The notes under the pieces were generated by a model. The model made no database searches. It worked only from the letters and a program-made list of their open reading frames with translations, and was not told the DNA's origin. Positions 1-8,391 of a stretch of 64,000 nucleotides of DNA are shown in pieces (position 1 is the first letter of the stretch; each line of letters starts with the position of its first letter). The stretch is from Burkholderia aenigmatica (GTDB taxonomy: Bacteria; Pseudomonadota; Gammaproteobacteria; Burkholderiales; Burkholderiaceae). The translations under genes and the position numbers were made by a program. The stretch covers positions 122,470 to 186,469 of the forward strand of contig NZ_CABVQC010000008.1 in assembly GCF_902499175.1 (NCBI RefSeq). The letters are read 5' to 3'.

Positions 1-49
1 GTGAACATAAACCGTCTGACAAGTCGATTACAGGAATAAAGGTTCGATC

Positions 50-934
50 ATGTTGAAAGTCACCAAGGCGGTATTCCCTGTTGCCGGTCTCGGCACACGC
101 TTCCTCCCGGCAACGAAGGCAAGCCCGAAGGAAATGCTGCCGGTCGTCGACAAGCCGCTGATTCAGTACGCAGTCGAGGAAGCGATCGCCGCCGGCATTA
201 CCGAGATGATCTTCGTCACCGGGCGCAGCAAGCGCGCGATCGAGGATCACTTCGACAAGTCGTATGAAATCGAGGCCGAACTCGAGGCGCGCGGCAAGGA
301 AAAGCTGCTCGAGCTCGTGCGCAGCATCAAGCCGAGCCATGTCGACTGCTTCTACGTACGCCAGCCGGAAGCGCTCGGCCTCGGCCATGCGGTGCTGTGC
401 GCGGAAAAGCTCGTGGCCGACAACCCGTTCGCGGTGATCCTCGCCGACGACCTGCTCGACGGCAACCCGCCCGTGATGAAGCAGATGGTCGACGTGTTCG
501 ACCACTATCACAGCTCGGTGATCGGCGTCGAAGAGATCCCGCCGTCGGAAACGAAGTCGTACGGGATCGTCGACGGCAAGGAGTGGGAGGAGTCGATCGT
601 CAAGATGTCGGCGATCGTCGAAAAGCCGGCGCCGGAAGTCGCGCCGTCGAACCTCGGCGTGGTCGGCCGCTACATCCTGAAGCCGCGGATCTTCCAGCAC
701 CTGCGTGCACTGAAGCCCGGCGCGGGCGGTGAGCTGCAGCTCACCGACGCGATCCAGTCGCTGCTCGCCGATGAGCAAGTGCTGGCCTACAAGTACCAGG
801 GCACGCGCTACGACTGCGGCAGCAAGCTCGGCTACCTGAAGGCGACGGTCGAATTCGCGCTGCGCCACGCGGAAGTCGGTGCGGACTTCGACACGTACCT
901 GCGCACGCGCGACGGCGCACATCACGCCGACTGA
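50..934 (+). CDS. galU: UTP--glucose-1-phosphate uridylyltransferase
   Basis: Makes UDP-glucose from UTP and glucose-1-phosphate in the cytoplasm. The product feeds LPS, capsule and exopolysaccharide synthesis, including the cellulose encoded at the other end of this window. The 294-residue protein has the usual GalU length. The nucleotide-binding signature [16 protein letters not shown] spans residues 13-28, and the VEKP motif typical of sugar nucleotidyltransferases lies in the second half. The start is supported by an AAAGG purine run about 9 bases upstream. It is a single-gene unit pointing away from the lipoprotein gene that follows. Family assignment is secure; regulation cannot be read from the 49 bases visible upstream. 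Confidence 0.97.
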   Translation: MLKVTKAVFPVAGLGTRFLPATKASPKEMLPVVDKPLIQYAVEEAIAAGITEMIFVTGRSKRAIEDHFDKSYEIEAELEARGKEKLLELVRSIKPSHVDCFYVRQPEALGLGHAVLCAEKLVADNPFAVILADDLLDGNPPVMKQMVDVFDHYHSSVIGVEEIPPSETKSYGIVDGKEWEESIVKMSAIVEKPAPEVAPSNLGVVGRYILKPRIFQHLRALKPGAGGELQLTDAIQSLLADEQVLAYKYQGTRYDCGSKLGYLKATVEFALRHAEVGADFDTYLRTRDGAHHAD

Positions 935-951
935 ACGCGGCAAGGGCACCA

Positions 952-971
952 GGGCTCACTCCGGCGAGCCC
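952..971 (+). terminator. weak hairpin after galU
   Basis: GGGCTC (952-957) and GAGCCC (966-971) can pair across an 8-base loop, 17 bases after the galU stop and between convergent genes. There is no T-tract, so this is only a possible terminator. Confidence 0.25.
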
Positions 972-994
972 GCCCTCACCTCACCGGCTGCCGC

Positions 995-1609
995 TCAGCG
1001 CGCGTTGGCCGGCTTCACCGAGACGACGCCCGGCATCCCGCCCGCTTCGTCTTTTTTCGTCTTGACGAGCCAGCCACCGCCGTCGCCGAAGGGCACCTTC
1101 GCGAGCGCGCTCTTCACGAGCGCCGGCGCGGCCTGCTGCGTGCCGGGATCGCGATCGCGCAGCGCCGCCGATACGCGGTAAACGTCGGCGCCCGATTTCG
1201 CGTCGACGAAGCGCAGCGTCAGCACATGGCGATACACGCGGCCCATGAACGGCAGCGCGAACGGCGCCGGCCCGTCGACCGTCACGCATGCACTGCTCGC
1301 GGCGCCACACCCGTCGGCGCTCGCCGCGACCGAAGCCGGCTGCGTCGCATACGCGATCGACAGCCGGTAGTGCGCGGCCGCGAGCGGCTTCGCATCGAAA
1401 CCGCGGTGCGCGAGTTCGTCGCGCACGAGCGTCTCGATCTGCCGGTATTCGGCATCGTCGGCCTGCGCGGCCGTCCGCACGAAATCGTAGCCGTGCGCAT
1501 CGGCGGCGAACGCGTTCGGCTGCCCGACCGCACTGACGCCGCTCGTCACACCGGCGCAACCCGTCAACAGCGACACCGCCAGCGCGGTCGCTGCCCATTC
1601 CTTTCTCAT
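995..1609 (-). CDS. DUF4136-type lipoprotein
   Basis: Predicted outer-membrane or periplasmic lipoprotein of unknown function, 204 residues. The N-terminus has a charged start (MRKEW), a hydrophobic stretch and a lipobox ending LLTGC, so Cys17 should be lipidated. The rest resembles the DUF4136 family in its YDF segment and in the block of the type 'YRQIETLVRDELAHRGF'. The ATG at 1609 is preferred over an in-frame TTG 12 bases upstream because GGGGA sits at ribosome-binding distance before it. The gene lies just downstream of the CHASE2 kinase gene on the same strand, 37 bases after its stop, so it may be the last gene of that operon. No function is proposed. Confidence 0.7.
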   Translation of the reverse strand: MRKEWAATALAVSLLTGCAGVTSGVSAVGQPNAFAADAHGYDFVRTAAQADDAEYRQIETLVRDELAHRGFDAKPLAAAHYRLSIAYATQPASVAASADGCGAASSACVTVDGPAPFALPFMGRVYRHVLTLRFVDAKSGADVYRVSAALRDRDPGTQQAAPALVKSALAKVPFGDGGGWLVKTKKDEAGGMPGVVSVKPANAR

Positions 1610-1646
1610 GGCTTTCCCCAAATACCTGCCGTCGCACCCGGCCCTG

Positions 1647-4034
1647 TCAGGCGGACGGCTCGTCGATTGCAGGCAGCGACACCGTCACCGCGGTGCCGAC
1701 ACCCACCTCGCTGTCGACCGACACGCTGCCCCCATGGCGCGTGACGACCGTCTTCACGAATGCCATGCCGAGCCCGGAACCCGAGATCTCGGGCCGCTCG
1801 CCGGCATGGAACCGCTTGAAACGCTCGAACAGATGCCGCTGATCTTCCGGCGCAATGCCGTATCCCTGATCGCGAATCGTACAGAACATCCGTTTCGACG
1901 CGTGCTCGACCGCCAGCGTACACGTGATCACGGTATCGGACGGACTGTATTTGACTGCATTGTTCAGCAGGTTCACGAAGGCGCGCGTGATCAGCGAGCG
2001 ATCCGCGCGCACCCAGCACATGTCGGTGCCGACATCGGTGTCGACGCGGATGTGCTTCGCCTGCGCCTGCGGCCATACCTCGTCGCTTGCATCGATCAGC
2101 ACGTCAACGAGGCTCGTCACCTCGAGCTGGTACACCTGCGACTCCGCGCGCGCCAGCTGCACGAACTCGTCGGCCAGTGACAGCGCGCGATGCGCATAGC
2201 GCTCGATCCGCGCGAGCAGCCCGCGCATCGCGTCGGTCTCGGCGCGGTCGCGCTCGATCTCGACGAGCGCGAGAATCGACGCCTGCGGCGAGCGCATGTC
2301 GTGCGACAGCAGGTGCAGCGCTTCCTCGCGCTGCCGCTCGGCCGCGTGCAGTTCGGTCACGTCGACGAGGCCGGCGATCCAGCCCGTCACGCGGCCCTGC
2401 GCGTTCGTGCAAGCCGCGTAGCGTAGCAGATGGTCGAGCCCGTCGCGATCGCGCACCTCGATGCCGCGCGCCATCGCGTCGTGTTCGGCCTCGAGCGTCG
2501 GGTCGAGCACGGCCGGCCAGTGCTCGCGGATCGCCACGTCGTGTTCGACGTTGCCGTCGACGGTCTTCATGAACGTCAGCTCGCCGAGCGCGCTGCGCAG
2601 CGGCCGCCCTTCCGGCAGCGGCAGCGCGAGGCGCGACCCGTAGCGCTTGGCCGCATGGTTCGCGATCAGCACGGTGCCGGCCAGGTCGGTCACGAAGATC
2701 GGCTCGGGCATGCTGTCGAGGCTGTCCCACACGAAGCGCTTCATGTCCTGCACGCGCTGCGCGGCTTGCGCCATCAGCGTCATCTGCCGCTCGAGCACGT
2801 CGCCGCCGACGCTGCGTGTGCGCGGCGCCTCGGGCAGCAGGTGCGGCTCGTCGGCGAGCCGCTGCAGCTCGCGCCGCAAGTACGACATCGTCATTTCGAG
2901 CCGCCGCCAGTTCCAGATCGGGTAGACGGCGACCAGCCCGAAGATCGCGGGCGCCGGCGACAGCCAGATGCGCGCCCCGAACAGCAGCGCCATGCTCGCA
3001 ACGACCGCGAGCGCGGCGAGGCTCAGCGTCAGCAGCAGCGCGCGCCACGGCGACAGCATCAGGAAACCGCCCAGCAGCGCGGCAAGCGGCAGCAGCGACG
3101 CGGCGAACAGCCCGGCGCGCGACGCAGGCGAGATCGCGCTGCCGGTTGCCAGCATGTCGAGCACGTTCGCATGGATATACACGCCGGCGAGCGGCCCGAA
3201 CTCGCCGGACACGGGCGTCGCGAAGCGGTCGTACAGCCCCGACGCCGTCACGCCGACCACGACGATCTTGCCGCGCAGCGCGTCGGGCTTCACGCGCCCT
3301 TCGAGCACGTCGTCGAACGACAGCGTCGGATAGGCAGGCGTGTTGCGGCTGAACGGGATCAGGTAGCGGCCCTCACCGGCCGCGTCGCGCGACAGGTCGT
3401 GCGCATTCGCGCCGGGTGCCCCGCCGACCGGGTGCAGCCGGCCACCCTGGATCGCCTGGTACACCGGCACCATCAGCTGCGGCCAGCGCACGCGGCCGTC
3501 GCTTTCGAACAGCGCAACGCTGCGTACGATGCCGTCGCGGTCGACTTCAAGATTGATGTGGCCGAGCCCGACCGCGCGCGCCGCGAGCGCGGCCACCGGC
3601 GGATCGACCGCACGCGAGCCGTCCGCCTGCTCGGGGCTCAGCAGCACGGGCAGGAAGGTCGGTACGTGGCTCATCGCGTCCGCGAACGCGCGATCCTCCG
3701 GCGACGGTTCGGTAAACAGCACGTCGTAGACGACGGCAGCCGGCTGCGCGCGCGCCAGCGTATCGAGCAGCCGCGCATGCACGTCGCGCGGCCACGGCCA
3801 GCGGCCGAGCGCGGACACGCTCTGGTTGTCGATGTCGACGACCACCACGTCGGGCGACAGCGGCAGGCTGCGCAGCATCAGCAGCCGGTCGTAGATCAGG
3901 CCGTCGACGCTTCCCGACAGGCGGCCGAGCGCGCAGACGAGGATCACTGCGATCCCGAGGCAGCCGATCGCGATCCATTCGATCAGGAAGCGGCGGCCGA
4001 GGCCCCGCCGCGGGGAAACGGAGTCGGGTTTCAT
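1647..4034 (-). CDS. CHASE2-domain sensor histidine kinase
   Basis: Inner-membrane sensor kinase of 795 residues. After one N-terminal membrane helix (about 15-40) comes a CHASE2 extracytoplasmic sensor domain (about 45-310, recognisable by VVVVDIDNQSV, the paired tryptophans of GRWPWPRD and GKIVVVGVTA). Two to three further helices (about 320-390) follow, then a PAS-like region (about 435-555) and the kinase core. The phosphoacceptor is His578 in LLSHDMRSP. The N-box is NLLNNAVKYSP, and the G boxes are DQGYGIAPED and GSGLGMAFVK. The gene starts 10 bases after the FecR/LysM gene and follows the response regulator gene, so the three are almost certainly co-transcribed and the regulator is its likely partner. 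The sensed signal is unknown; the secreted neighbour is an obvious candidate for a signal-relay partner. Confidence 0.93.
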   Translation of the reverse strand: MKPDSVSPRRGLGRRFLIEWIAIGCLGIAVILVCALGRLSGSVDGLIYDRLLMLRSLPLSPDVVVVDIDNQSVSALGRWPWPRDVHARLLDTLARAQPAAVVYDVLFTEPSPEDRAFADAMSHVPTFLPVLLSPEQADGSRAVDPPVAALAARAVGLGHINLEVDRDGIVRSVALFESDGRVRWPQLMVPVYQAIQGGRLHPVGGAPGANAHDLSRDAAGEGRYLIPFSRNTPAYPTLSFDDVLEGRVKPDALRGKIVVVGVTASGLYDRFATPVSGEFGPLAGVYIHANVLDMLATGSAISPASRAGLFAASLLPLAALLGGFLMLSPWRALLLTLSLAALAVVASMALLFGARIWLSPAPAIFGLVAVYPIWNWRRLEMTMSYLRRELQRLADEPHLLPEAPRTRSVGGDVLERQMTLMAQAAQRVQDMKRFVWDSLDSMPEPIFVTDLAGTVLIANHAAKRYGSRLALPLPEGRPLRSALGELTFMKTVDGNVEHDVAIREHWPAVLDPTLEAEHDAMARGIEVRDRDGLDHLLRYAACTNAQGRVTGWIAGLVDVTELHAAERQREEALHLLSHDMRSPQASILALVEIERDRAETDAMRGLLARIERYAHRALSLADEFVQLARAESQVYQLEVTSLVDVLIDASDEVWPQAQAKHIRVDTDVGTDMCWVRADRSLITRAFVNLLNNAVKYSPSDTVITCTLAVEHASKRMFCTIRDQGYGIAPEDQRHLFERFKRFHAGERPEISGSGLGMAFVKTVVTRHGGSVSVDSEVGVGTAVTVSLPAIDEPSA

Positions 4035-4044
4035 GCGCCGCGAA

Positions 4045-5406
4045 TCAGCGCGACAGCGTGAACGCGCCGACCGGACTGGTCTTCTCGTAGAACTTGCCGC
4101 CTTCGAACTCTTCGACGGTCACGGCCCAGAAATAGTCGCCCGGCGGCAGGTGCGCGACGGTGATCTGGCGCGCATGCAAGCCGACCTGGTCGACGACAGG
4201 CGCGCTCAGGTCCTTCGAGCGCGACAGCACGAACCGGTAGCGCGCATCCTTGCTCGAACCGTTCGGCGACCAGCGGAACTCGTAGCCGCCCGCGCCGGGC
4301 GATGCGCTCGCGTCGAGCCCCATCATGCGGCGTTCGAACGCGTACGTGCGCGGCCGGCCCTCGAGGCCGTTCGCGTCGATCGCGGCGACCCGCACGAAGT
4401 AGTTCCCGTTCGGTACGTCGTGGAAGACTGCGCGCGGCGAATCGGTGCGCGTTTCGCTGAACAGGTCGAGCAGCCCCGCGTCGTGCGCGAGCTGCATGCG
4501 GTACCCATGCGCCTGTTCGAGCGGGGCGACGTCGAACGCGACGTCGGGCTCGTCCTGCACCTTGTCGGGATGCGCGAGCGCCGGCGCAGGCAGCAGCTCG
4601 ACGGGCGCGCCGACCGCGCCGGACGACGTCGCGACGCTGCCGAAATTCGCATGCACGAGCGTCGGGCCGGCCGGCTGCCGGTCGCCCGCAACACCGACGG
4701 TGCCATCGAGCACTTCGACGCGCGTCGACGCATTGCCGGCCGCGTCGTAATTCACGCGAAAGTGCGTGCCGCGCACGCCGGCCACGACGGACGGCGAACG
4801 GATCTGGAAGCGGTCGTCGCGTTTCTTCAGATGGGTGACCTCGCTGTCGACCGAGCCGCGCGTGAGTTCGAACTCACGATCGAGCGTGCCGGTCAGCACC
4901 GTGCGGCGCAGCGCCTTCAGGTCGAGCTGGCTGTCGGGCGGCAGGCTCATGTGCGTGCCGTCGGCGAGCTCGAGCGTCACGAAGCCGTTCGGGCCCGTGC
5001 GCACGCGGTCGCCCTCGGCGAGGGTTGCATCGTTCGCAAGCGGCACAAAAGCGTCGCCGGACGCGCGTTCGGCCGTGCCCTGCACCGCAATGACGCGCGC
5101 GGTCAGCTTTTCCTTGCGCAGGCGTGCGACCGGCAGCTTCAGCGCGACGCCGGGCTGCAGATGCTTCGGTGCGGGCACGCCGTTGATCTGCTGAAGCAGT
5201 TGCCAGTCGTCCGCGCCCTGCAGGTAGCGCGCGGCGACGTCGTACAGCGTGTCGCCCCCCTGCGTGCGATAGACGACCATCTTGCCTGCCGCCGCGGGCG
5301 GCTGCGCCGCCGCATGCTGCGCGGCAAACGCAAACGCGACCGCACAGGCCGCGTGCAGCGCCACCGTGCGCCGGGCCGCCGTGCGCTGCGTGATTCCCGT
5401 GGTCAC
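4045..5406 (-). CDS. secreted LysM/FecR-domain protein
   Basis: Predicted periplasmic protein of 453 residues, read from a GTG at 5406 whose first bases overlap the response-regulator stop (GTGA). This start places a signal peptide (AAQHAAA cleavage region, about residue 33) directly at the N-terminus; the longer reading frame is implausibly Arg-rich. A LysM-type peptidoglycan-binding motif follows (about 42-95, VVYRTQGGDTLYDVAARY). Then comes a FecR domain (about 125-225, with GDRVRTGPNGFVTLELADG and SPSVVAGVRGTHFRV). Two fibronectin-like or beta-sandwich repeats occupy the remainder. There is no C-terminal membrane anchor. LysM plus FecR suggests cell-wall attachment and a role in signalling to the CHASE2 kinase, but that is inference from gene order. 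Confidence 0.85.
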   Translation of the reverse strand: MTTGITQRTAARRTVALHAACAVAFAFAAQHAAAQPPAAAGKMVVYRTQGGDTLYDVAARYLQGADDWQLLQQINGVPAPKHLQPGVALKLPVARLRKEKLTARVIAVQGTAERASGDAFVPLANDATLAEGDRVRTGPNGFVTLELADGTHMSLPPDSQLDLKALRRTVLTGTLDREFELTRGSVDSEVTHLKKRDDRFQIRSPSVVAGVRGTHFRVNYDAAGNASTRVEVLDGTVGVAGDRQPAGPTLVHANFGSVATSSGAVGAPVELLPAPALAHPDKVQDEPDVAFDVAPLEQAHGYRMQLAHDAGLLDLFSETRTDSPRAVFHDVPNGNYFVRVAAIDANGLEGRPRTYAFERRMMGLDASASPGAGGYEFRWSPNGSSKDARYRFVLSRSKDLSAPVVDQVGLHARQITVAHLPPGDYFWAVTVEEFEGGKFYEKTSPVGAFTLSR

Positions 5407-6107
5407 TCCGGTTCTCCCTGGCCGACCCGCTCGAGCCGGTAGCCGTAGCCGTAGATCGGCGCGAGGCGATAGCCGTTTTCGGGCCGCAGGCCGAGCTTGG
5501 TGCGCAGCATCGAGATGTGCGTATCCATCGTGCGCGACGGGATGTCGGTCGCCTGCTTCCACACGAGATCGAGAATGTGCGCGCGCGACAGCGGCCGGTC
5601 GAGATGCTGGAACAGCAGCAGCGCGAGCTCGAATTCCTTCTGCGTGAGGCTCACGGCCTTGTCGCCGACGTAGGCCTGCTTCAGGTTCACGTCGAAACGG
5701 AATTGATCGAATTCGCGAACGGTTGCCTCGGCGTTGACCGGATACGCGCGGCGCAGCAGCGAGCCGATGCGCGCACGCAGGATCGGGCCCGACACGGGCT
5801 TGACCACGTAATCGTCGGCGCCGGCATTGAGGATCTGCGTGATCCCCGCCTCGTCGTCACGGCTCGTCATGAAGATGATCGGCAGGCTGTGCTCGGTCTG
5901 ATTGGCACGCACCCACTTCAGCACTTCCTCGCCTGACATGTCGGGCACGTTCCAGTCGAGCACCAGCAGATCGAACGTCTCGCGCTGCAGACGCTTCTTC
6001 AGGGCCTTGCCTTCCTTGAACGCATAGCACGTATGGCCAACGGCCGTCAGCGTTTGACTGACGAAATCCGTCTGGGCCGGATCGTCATCCAGTACAGCAA
6101 TTCTCAT
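5403..6107 (-). CDS. OmpR/PhoB-type response regulator
   Basis: Cytoplasmic DNA-binding response regulator of 234 residues. The receiver domain spans about 1-118, with the acidic pocket DDD (7-9), phosphoacceptor Asp51 in VLDWNVPD, Thr in FMTSRDD and the conserved Lys in DYVVKP. The winged-helix output domain spans about 135-228 (LTQKEFELALLLFQ, SRTMDTHISMLRTKLG, GYGYRL). The ATG at 6107 is chosen over an upstream in-frame TTG because GGGG lies 4-5 bases before it. It heads the operon with the LysM/FecR and CHASE2 kinase genes, and the GTGA overlap implies translational coupling. The cognate kinase is most likely the CHASE2 protein. Confidence 0.93.
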   Translation of the reverse strand: MRIAVLDDDPAQTDFVSQTLTAVGHTCYAFKEGKALKKRLQRETFDLLVLDWNVPDMSGEEVLKWVRANQTEHSLPIIFMTSRDDEAGITQILNAGADDYVVKPVSGPILRARIGSLLRRAYPVNAEATVREFDQFRFDVNLKQAYVGDKAVSLTQKEFELALLLFQHLDRPLSRAHILDLVWKQATDIPSRTMDTHISMLRTKLGLRPENGYRLAPIYGYGYRLERVGQGEPE

Positions 6108-6281
6108 AGCACCCCGCAAATCGAAATCGATTCGTCCAGTTCAGCTCCCCGCCCCCATCCAGCCGCGCAGCACGCGCACGGCCCCCGGATACCGGCCGGC
6201 GAGCCGTCGTTCGCCGCTCGCGCCATCTGCGCAAACCGGCGACCCCGGCTAAATATCTCAAAAACGGGGTACGGACGAACC

Positions 6282-6313
6282 GGCGATTTCATCATAGTAG
6301 TATGAAATTCGCC
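6282..6313. promoter_or_regulatory. inverted repeat upstream of the response regulator operon
   Basis: GGCGATTTCAT (6282-6292) and ATGAAATTCGCC (6302-6313) form an inverted repeat with one bulged base around a 9-base centre. It lies in an AT-rich stretch roughly 175-205 bases before the response-regulator start. A smaller pair, ACCCCG (6242-6247) and CGGGGT (6265-6270), lies beside it. It could be an operator or a structured leader; nothing identifies the binder. Confidence 0.35.
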
Positions 6314-6375
6314 AATAAATTGCGCGGACTACCGTCTTTTCTTCGAATAATCCTTTCCGCCGCGCAATCGAGCGC

Positions 6376-6798
6376 CTAGTCGACGCCCGCGATACCGGCC
6401 ACCTGCTCGGCGACATCGTCGGCCGGCACGCACGGCAACAGCGGTTCCGAACGCGCCGGTTGCACCAGCATCCGCTGCAGCTGGCCGCGCACCCGCTCCC
6501 ACGCGGTAGCCGCGTAATCCGGTTGGCTCGCCGCCCACGCCTGCGCCAGATCGAACACACGCTCGATCGTCGCACCGCAGTAGGTCAGGCCCGAGCCGTC
6601 GTCCTGCGCGGCATCGCGCAGCCGTTCGTCGAGCCACTCGGCCAGCCACGGCATCTCGGCCGCGGCCGAATCCGCGTAGGCCTCCAGCGCGGCACGCGCG
6701 TGGCGATCCCGTTGCGGGTCGAGCTCGATACGGCTCAGTCCCGATACGCTGCGTTCCGCTCCGGACGGACTTCGAATGGTCCCTGGTCTGAAGGACAT
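6376..6798 (-). CDS. hypothetical protein, 140 aa
   Basis: Not recognised as a named family. The product is acidic and alanine-rich and has no signal peptide or membrane segment, so it is probably a small soluble cytoplasmic protein. Tryptophan-containing blocks (MPWLAEWLDERLRDA, AQAWAASQPDYAATAWERV) look helical. Two starts are possible, 6834 and 6798. The second is chosen because a strong GGGGAGAGG ribosome-binding site precedes it. Base composition matches the neighbours, which argues for a native gene. It stands alone between the two-component operon's upstream region and the tusA-like gene. Confidence 0.6.
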   Translation of the reverse strand: MSFRPGTIRSPSGAERSVSGLSRIELDPQRDRHARAALEAYADSAAAEMPWLAEWLDERLRDAAQDDGSGLTYCGATIERVFDLAQAWAASQPDYAATAWERVRGQLQRMLVQPARSEPLLPCVPADDVAEQVAGIAGVD

Positions 6799-6997
6799 GT
6801 CCTCTCCCCGTTGTACGACGGTAGCGTCAGGCATGGCCCCCGTGCCCGCCGTACGACGTACCGTGGCCGGCGCATCCGCTGCGAGCGGACGACCGGCCGG
6901 GTCAGTATACGCAGCCGATCACGAAGCGAGGTTTAAGAATTGTCAGAAAGGCGCGGCCGACGGACACCAGCGGCCGCCGGCACCGTGACGCGGGCCT

Positions 6998-7225
6998 TCA
7001 GCGGCGCCGCATCAGGAACACGAAGGTCTTGTCCTGCGTCGTCGATTCGACGATCTCGTTGCCTGTCTGCTTCGCGAACGCGGCGAAATCGCGCTGCGAG
7101 CCCGGATCGGTCGCGAGCACCTTGAGGATCTGCCCGCTTTCCATATCGGCGAGCGCTTTCTTGGCACGCAGGATCGGCAACGGGCAATTGAGCCCGCGCG
7201 CGTCCACTTCCTTGTGAATCTGCAT
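6998..7225 (-). CDS. TusA-family sulfur carrier protein
   Basis: Small cytoplasmic sulfurtransferase/persulfide carrier of the SirA/TusA/YedF family, 75 residues. The family signature DARGLNCPLPILRAKKAL spans residues 8-25. The sulfur-accepting cysteine is Cys14 in the CPxP motif that caps the first helix. The chosen ATG gives the standard family length; the longer upstream frame adds 34 residues with no family similarity. It is not next to tusBCDE or a clear sulfur operon, so whether it serves tRNA thiolation, molybdenum-cofactor sulfur delivery or another path cannot be decided here. Confidence 0.92.
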   Translation of the reverse strand: MQIHKEVDARGLNCPLPILRAKKALADMESGQILKVLATDPGSQRDFAAFAKQTGNEIVESTTQDKTFVFLMRRR

Positions 7226-7342
7226 CGGCTGTCGACCTTCGAATGACGCGCCATTCAAGGCGCGGAGAGAAGCCGGGATTTTACCGCAGCGCCGCGGTGC
7301 CTGCCCGGGCCGCCCGCGGCCCGGCACCCGCGGACACCGGGC

Positions 7343-8278
7343 TCAGGTGCGTGAAAAGCCGCCCGCGAGCCGTTCGCGCAGGTGCCGCACGAGCGCGCGC
7401 ACCGCGCTCGGCACGACCGGGCTGTACGGGCGGATCGCGAAGATGTGGTCGCCGAACGCGCCCGATGGCCGCCAGCCGTCGAGCAGCGCGACGAGCCGGC
7501 CGGCGTCGAGATCGCGCTGCGCGCTGAAATCCGGCAGCAGCGCGATGCCGAGCCCGCCGAGCGCAGCCTCGCGCATCGCCTCGCTGTTGTTCGCCGCGAA
7601 GCTGCCGCGCACCGGCACGCTCACGCGCTCGCGCCGCCGGCCGTGCGGCTCGAAGCTCCATGCGGCCGGCTCGTTGTCGCGCAGGTAGCACAGGCAGCTG
7701 TGGTCGACGAGCTCGCTCGGGTGCCGCGGCGCGCCGCGCGCGTCGAGGTAGTCGCGGCTCGCGACGAGCAGCGAGCGCGTGTCGCACAGCTTCCACGCGA
7801 CGTGGGTCTGCGGCGCGGTGGTCGTATGGCGGATCGCGAGGTCGAAGCCCTCCTGCGTCAGCGAATGCAGCCGGTCCGACAGGTCGAGCTCGATCTGCAC
7901 GCCCGGATGCTGCCGCAGGAAATCGGGCAGGTGCGGCACGACCTGCTGGCGCCCGAGCGCGACCGGCACCGTCACGCGCAGCAGGCCGCGCGGCTCGCCG
8001 GCCAGGTCCTTCACGCGCGCGAAGTGCTGCCCGATCGACTCGAACGCGTCGCGCGTGCTGTCGACGAGCGTCTGGCCCGCGTCGGTGAGCCGCACGCTGC
8101 GCGTCGTGCGCCGCACGAGCGGCACGCCGGCCGCCTTTTCGAGATCGGCGATGCGCTGGCTCATCGCGGCCTTGCTGATGCCGAGCCGCTGCGCGGCGGC
8201 CGTGAAACTGCCGGCCGCGGCCAGCACCGTCAGCGAATGGATATGCGGCCAGAGCGCCTGGACATTTTGCTGATTCAT
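7343..8278 (-). CDS. LysR-family transcriptional regulator
   Basis: DNA-binding regulator of 311 residues. The winged helix-turn-helix is at about 10-70 (LAAAGSFTAAAQRLGISKAAMSQRI). The periplasmic-binding-protein-like effector domain follows, in the CrgA-type subgroup that recognises small ligands. The ATG at 8278 puts the helix-turn-helix at the usual distance from the N-terminus. It is divergent from the semialdehyde dehydrogenase gene, with a 14-base perfect palindrome in the shared region. It is therefore the natural candidate for controlling that gene, although it could also act on distant targets. No ligand can be assigned from sequence. Confidence 0.9.
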   Translation of the reverse strand: MNQQNVQALWPHIHSLTVLAAAGSFTAAAQRLGISKAAMSQRIADLEKAAGVPLVRRTTRSVRLTDAGQTLVDSTRDAFESIGQHFARVKDLAGEPRGLLRVTVPVALGRQQVVPHLPDFLRQHPGVQIELDLSDRLHSLTQEGFDLAIRHTTTAPQTHVAWKLCDTRSLLVASRDYLDARGAPRHPSELVDHSCLCYLRDNEPAAWSFEPHGRRRERVSVPVRGSFAANNSEAMREAALGGLGIALLPDFSAQRDLDAGRLVALLDGWRPSGAFGDHIFAIRPYSPVVPSAVRALVRHLRERLAGGFSRT

Positions 8279-8288
8279 CCGGTGATTA

Positions 8289-8302
8289 TTCAGAATTCTG
8301 AA
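8289..8302. promoter_or_regulatory. LysR-type operator candidate
   Basis: TTCAGAATTCTGAA is a perfect 14-base palindrome containing the T-N11-A core typical of LysR-family sites. It lies 10 bases before the LysR start codon and about 90 bases before the divergent dehydrogenase start, a usual position for autoregulation plus activation of the divergent gene. Confidence 0.6.
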
Positions 8303-8391
8303 CAGTGAATCAAGCTGCGCGGCCTTCTCCCGCCCTGCTCGTTTGCCTAGACTGGGTGCTGTCCACTCCCACCCGATCCCCAGGAGACACA

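Noticed and set aside
2430..4061. 543-codon plus-strand open frame across the CHASE2 kinase gene
   Set aside because: It lies entirely antisense to a protein with complete kinase motifs; its product has no recognisable domain.
5407..5562. Upstream extension of the LysM/FecR protein to 505 residues
   Set aside because: The extra 52 residues are Arg-rich, overlap the response regulator gene by 160 bases and would bury the signal peptide.
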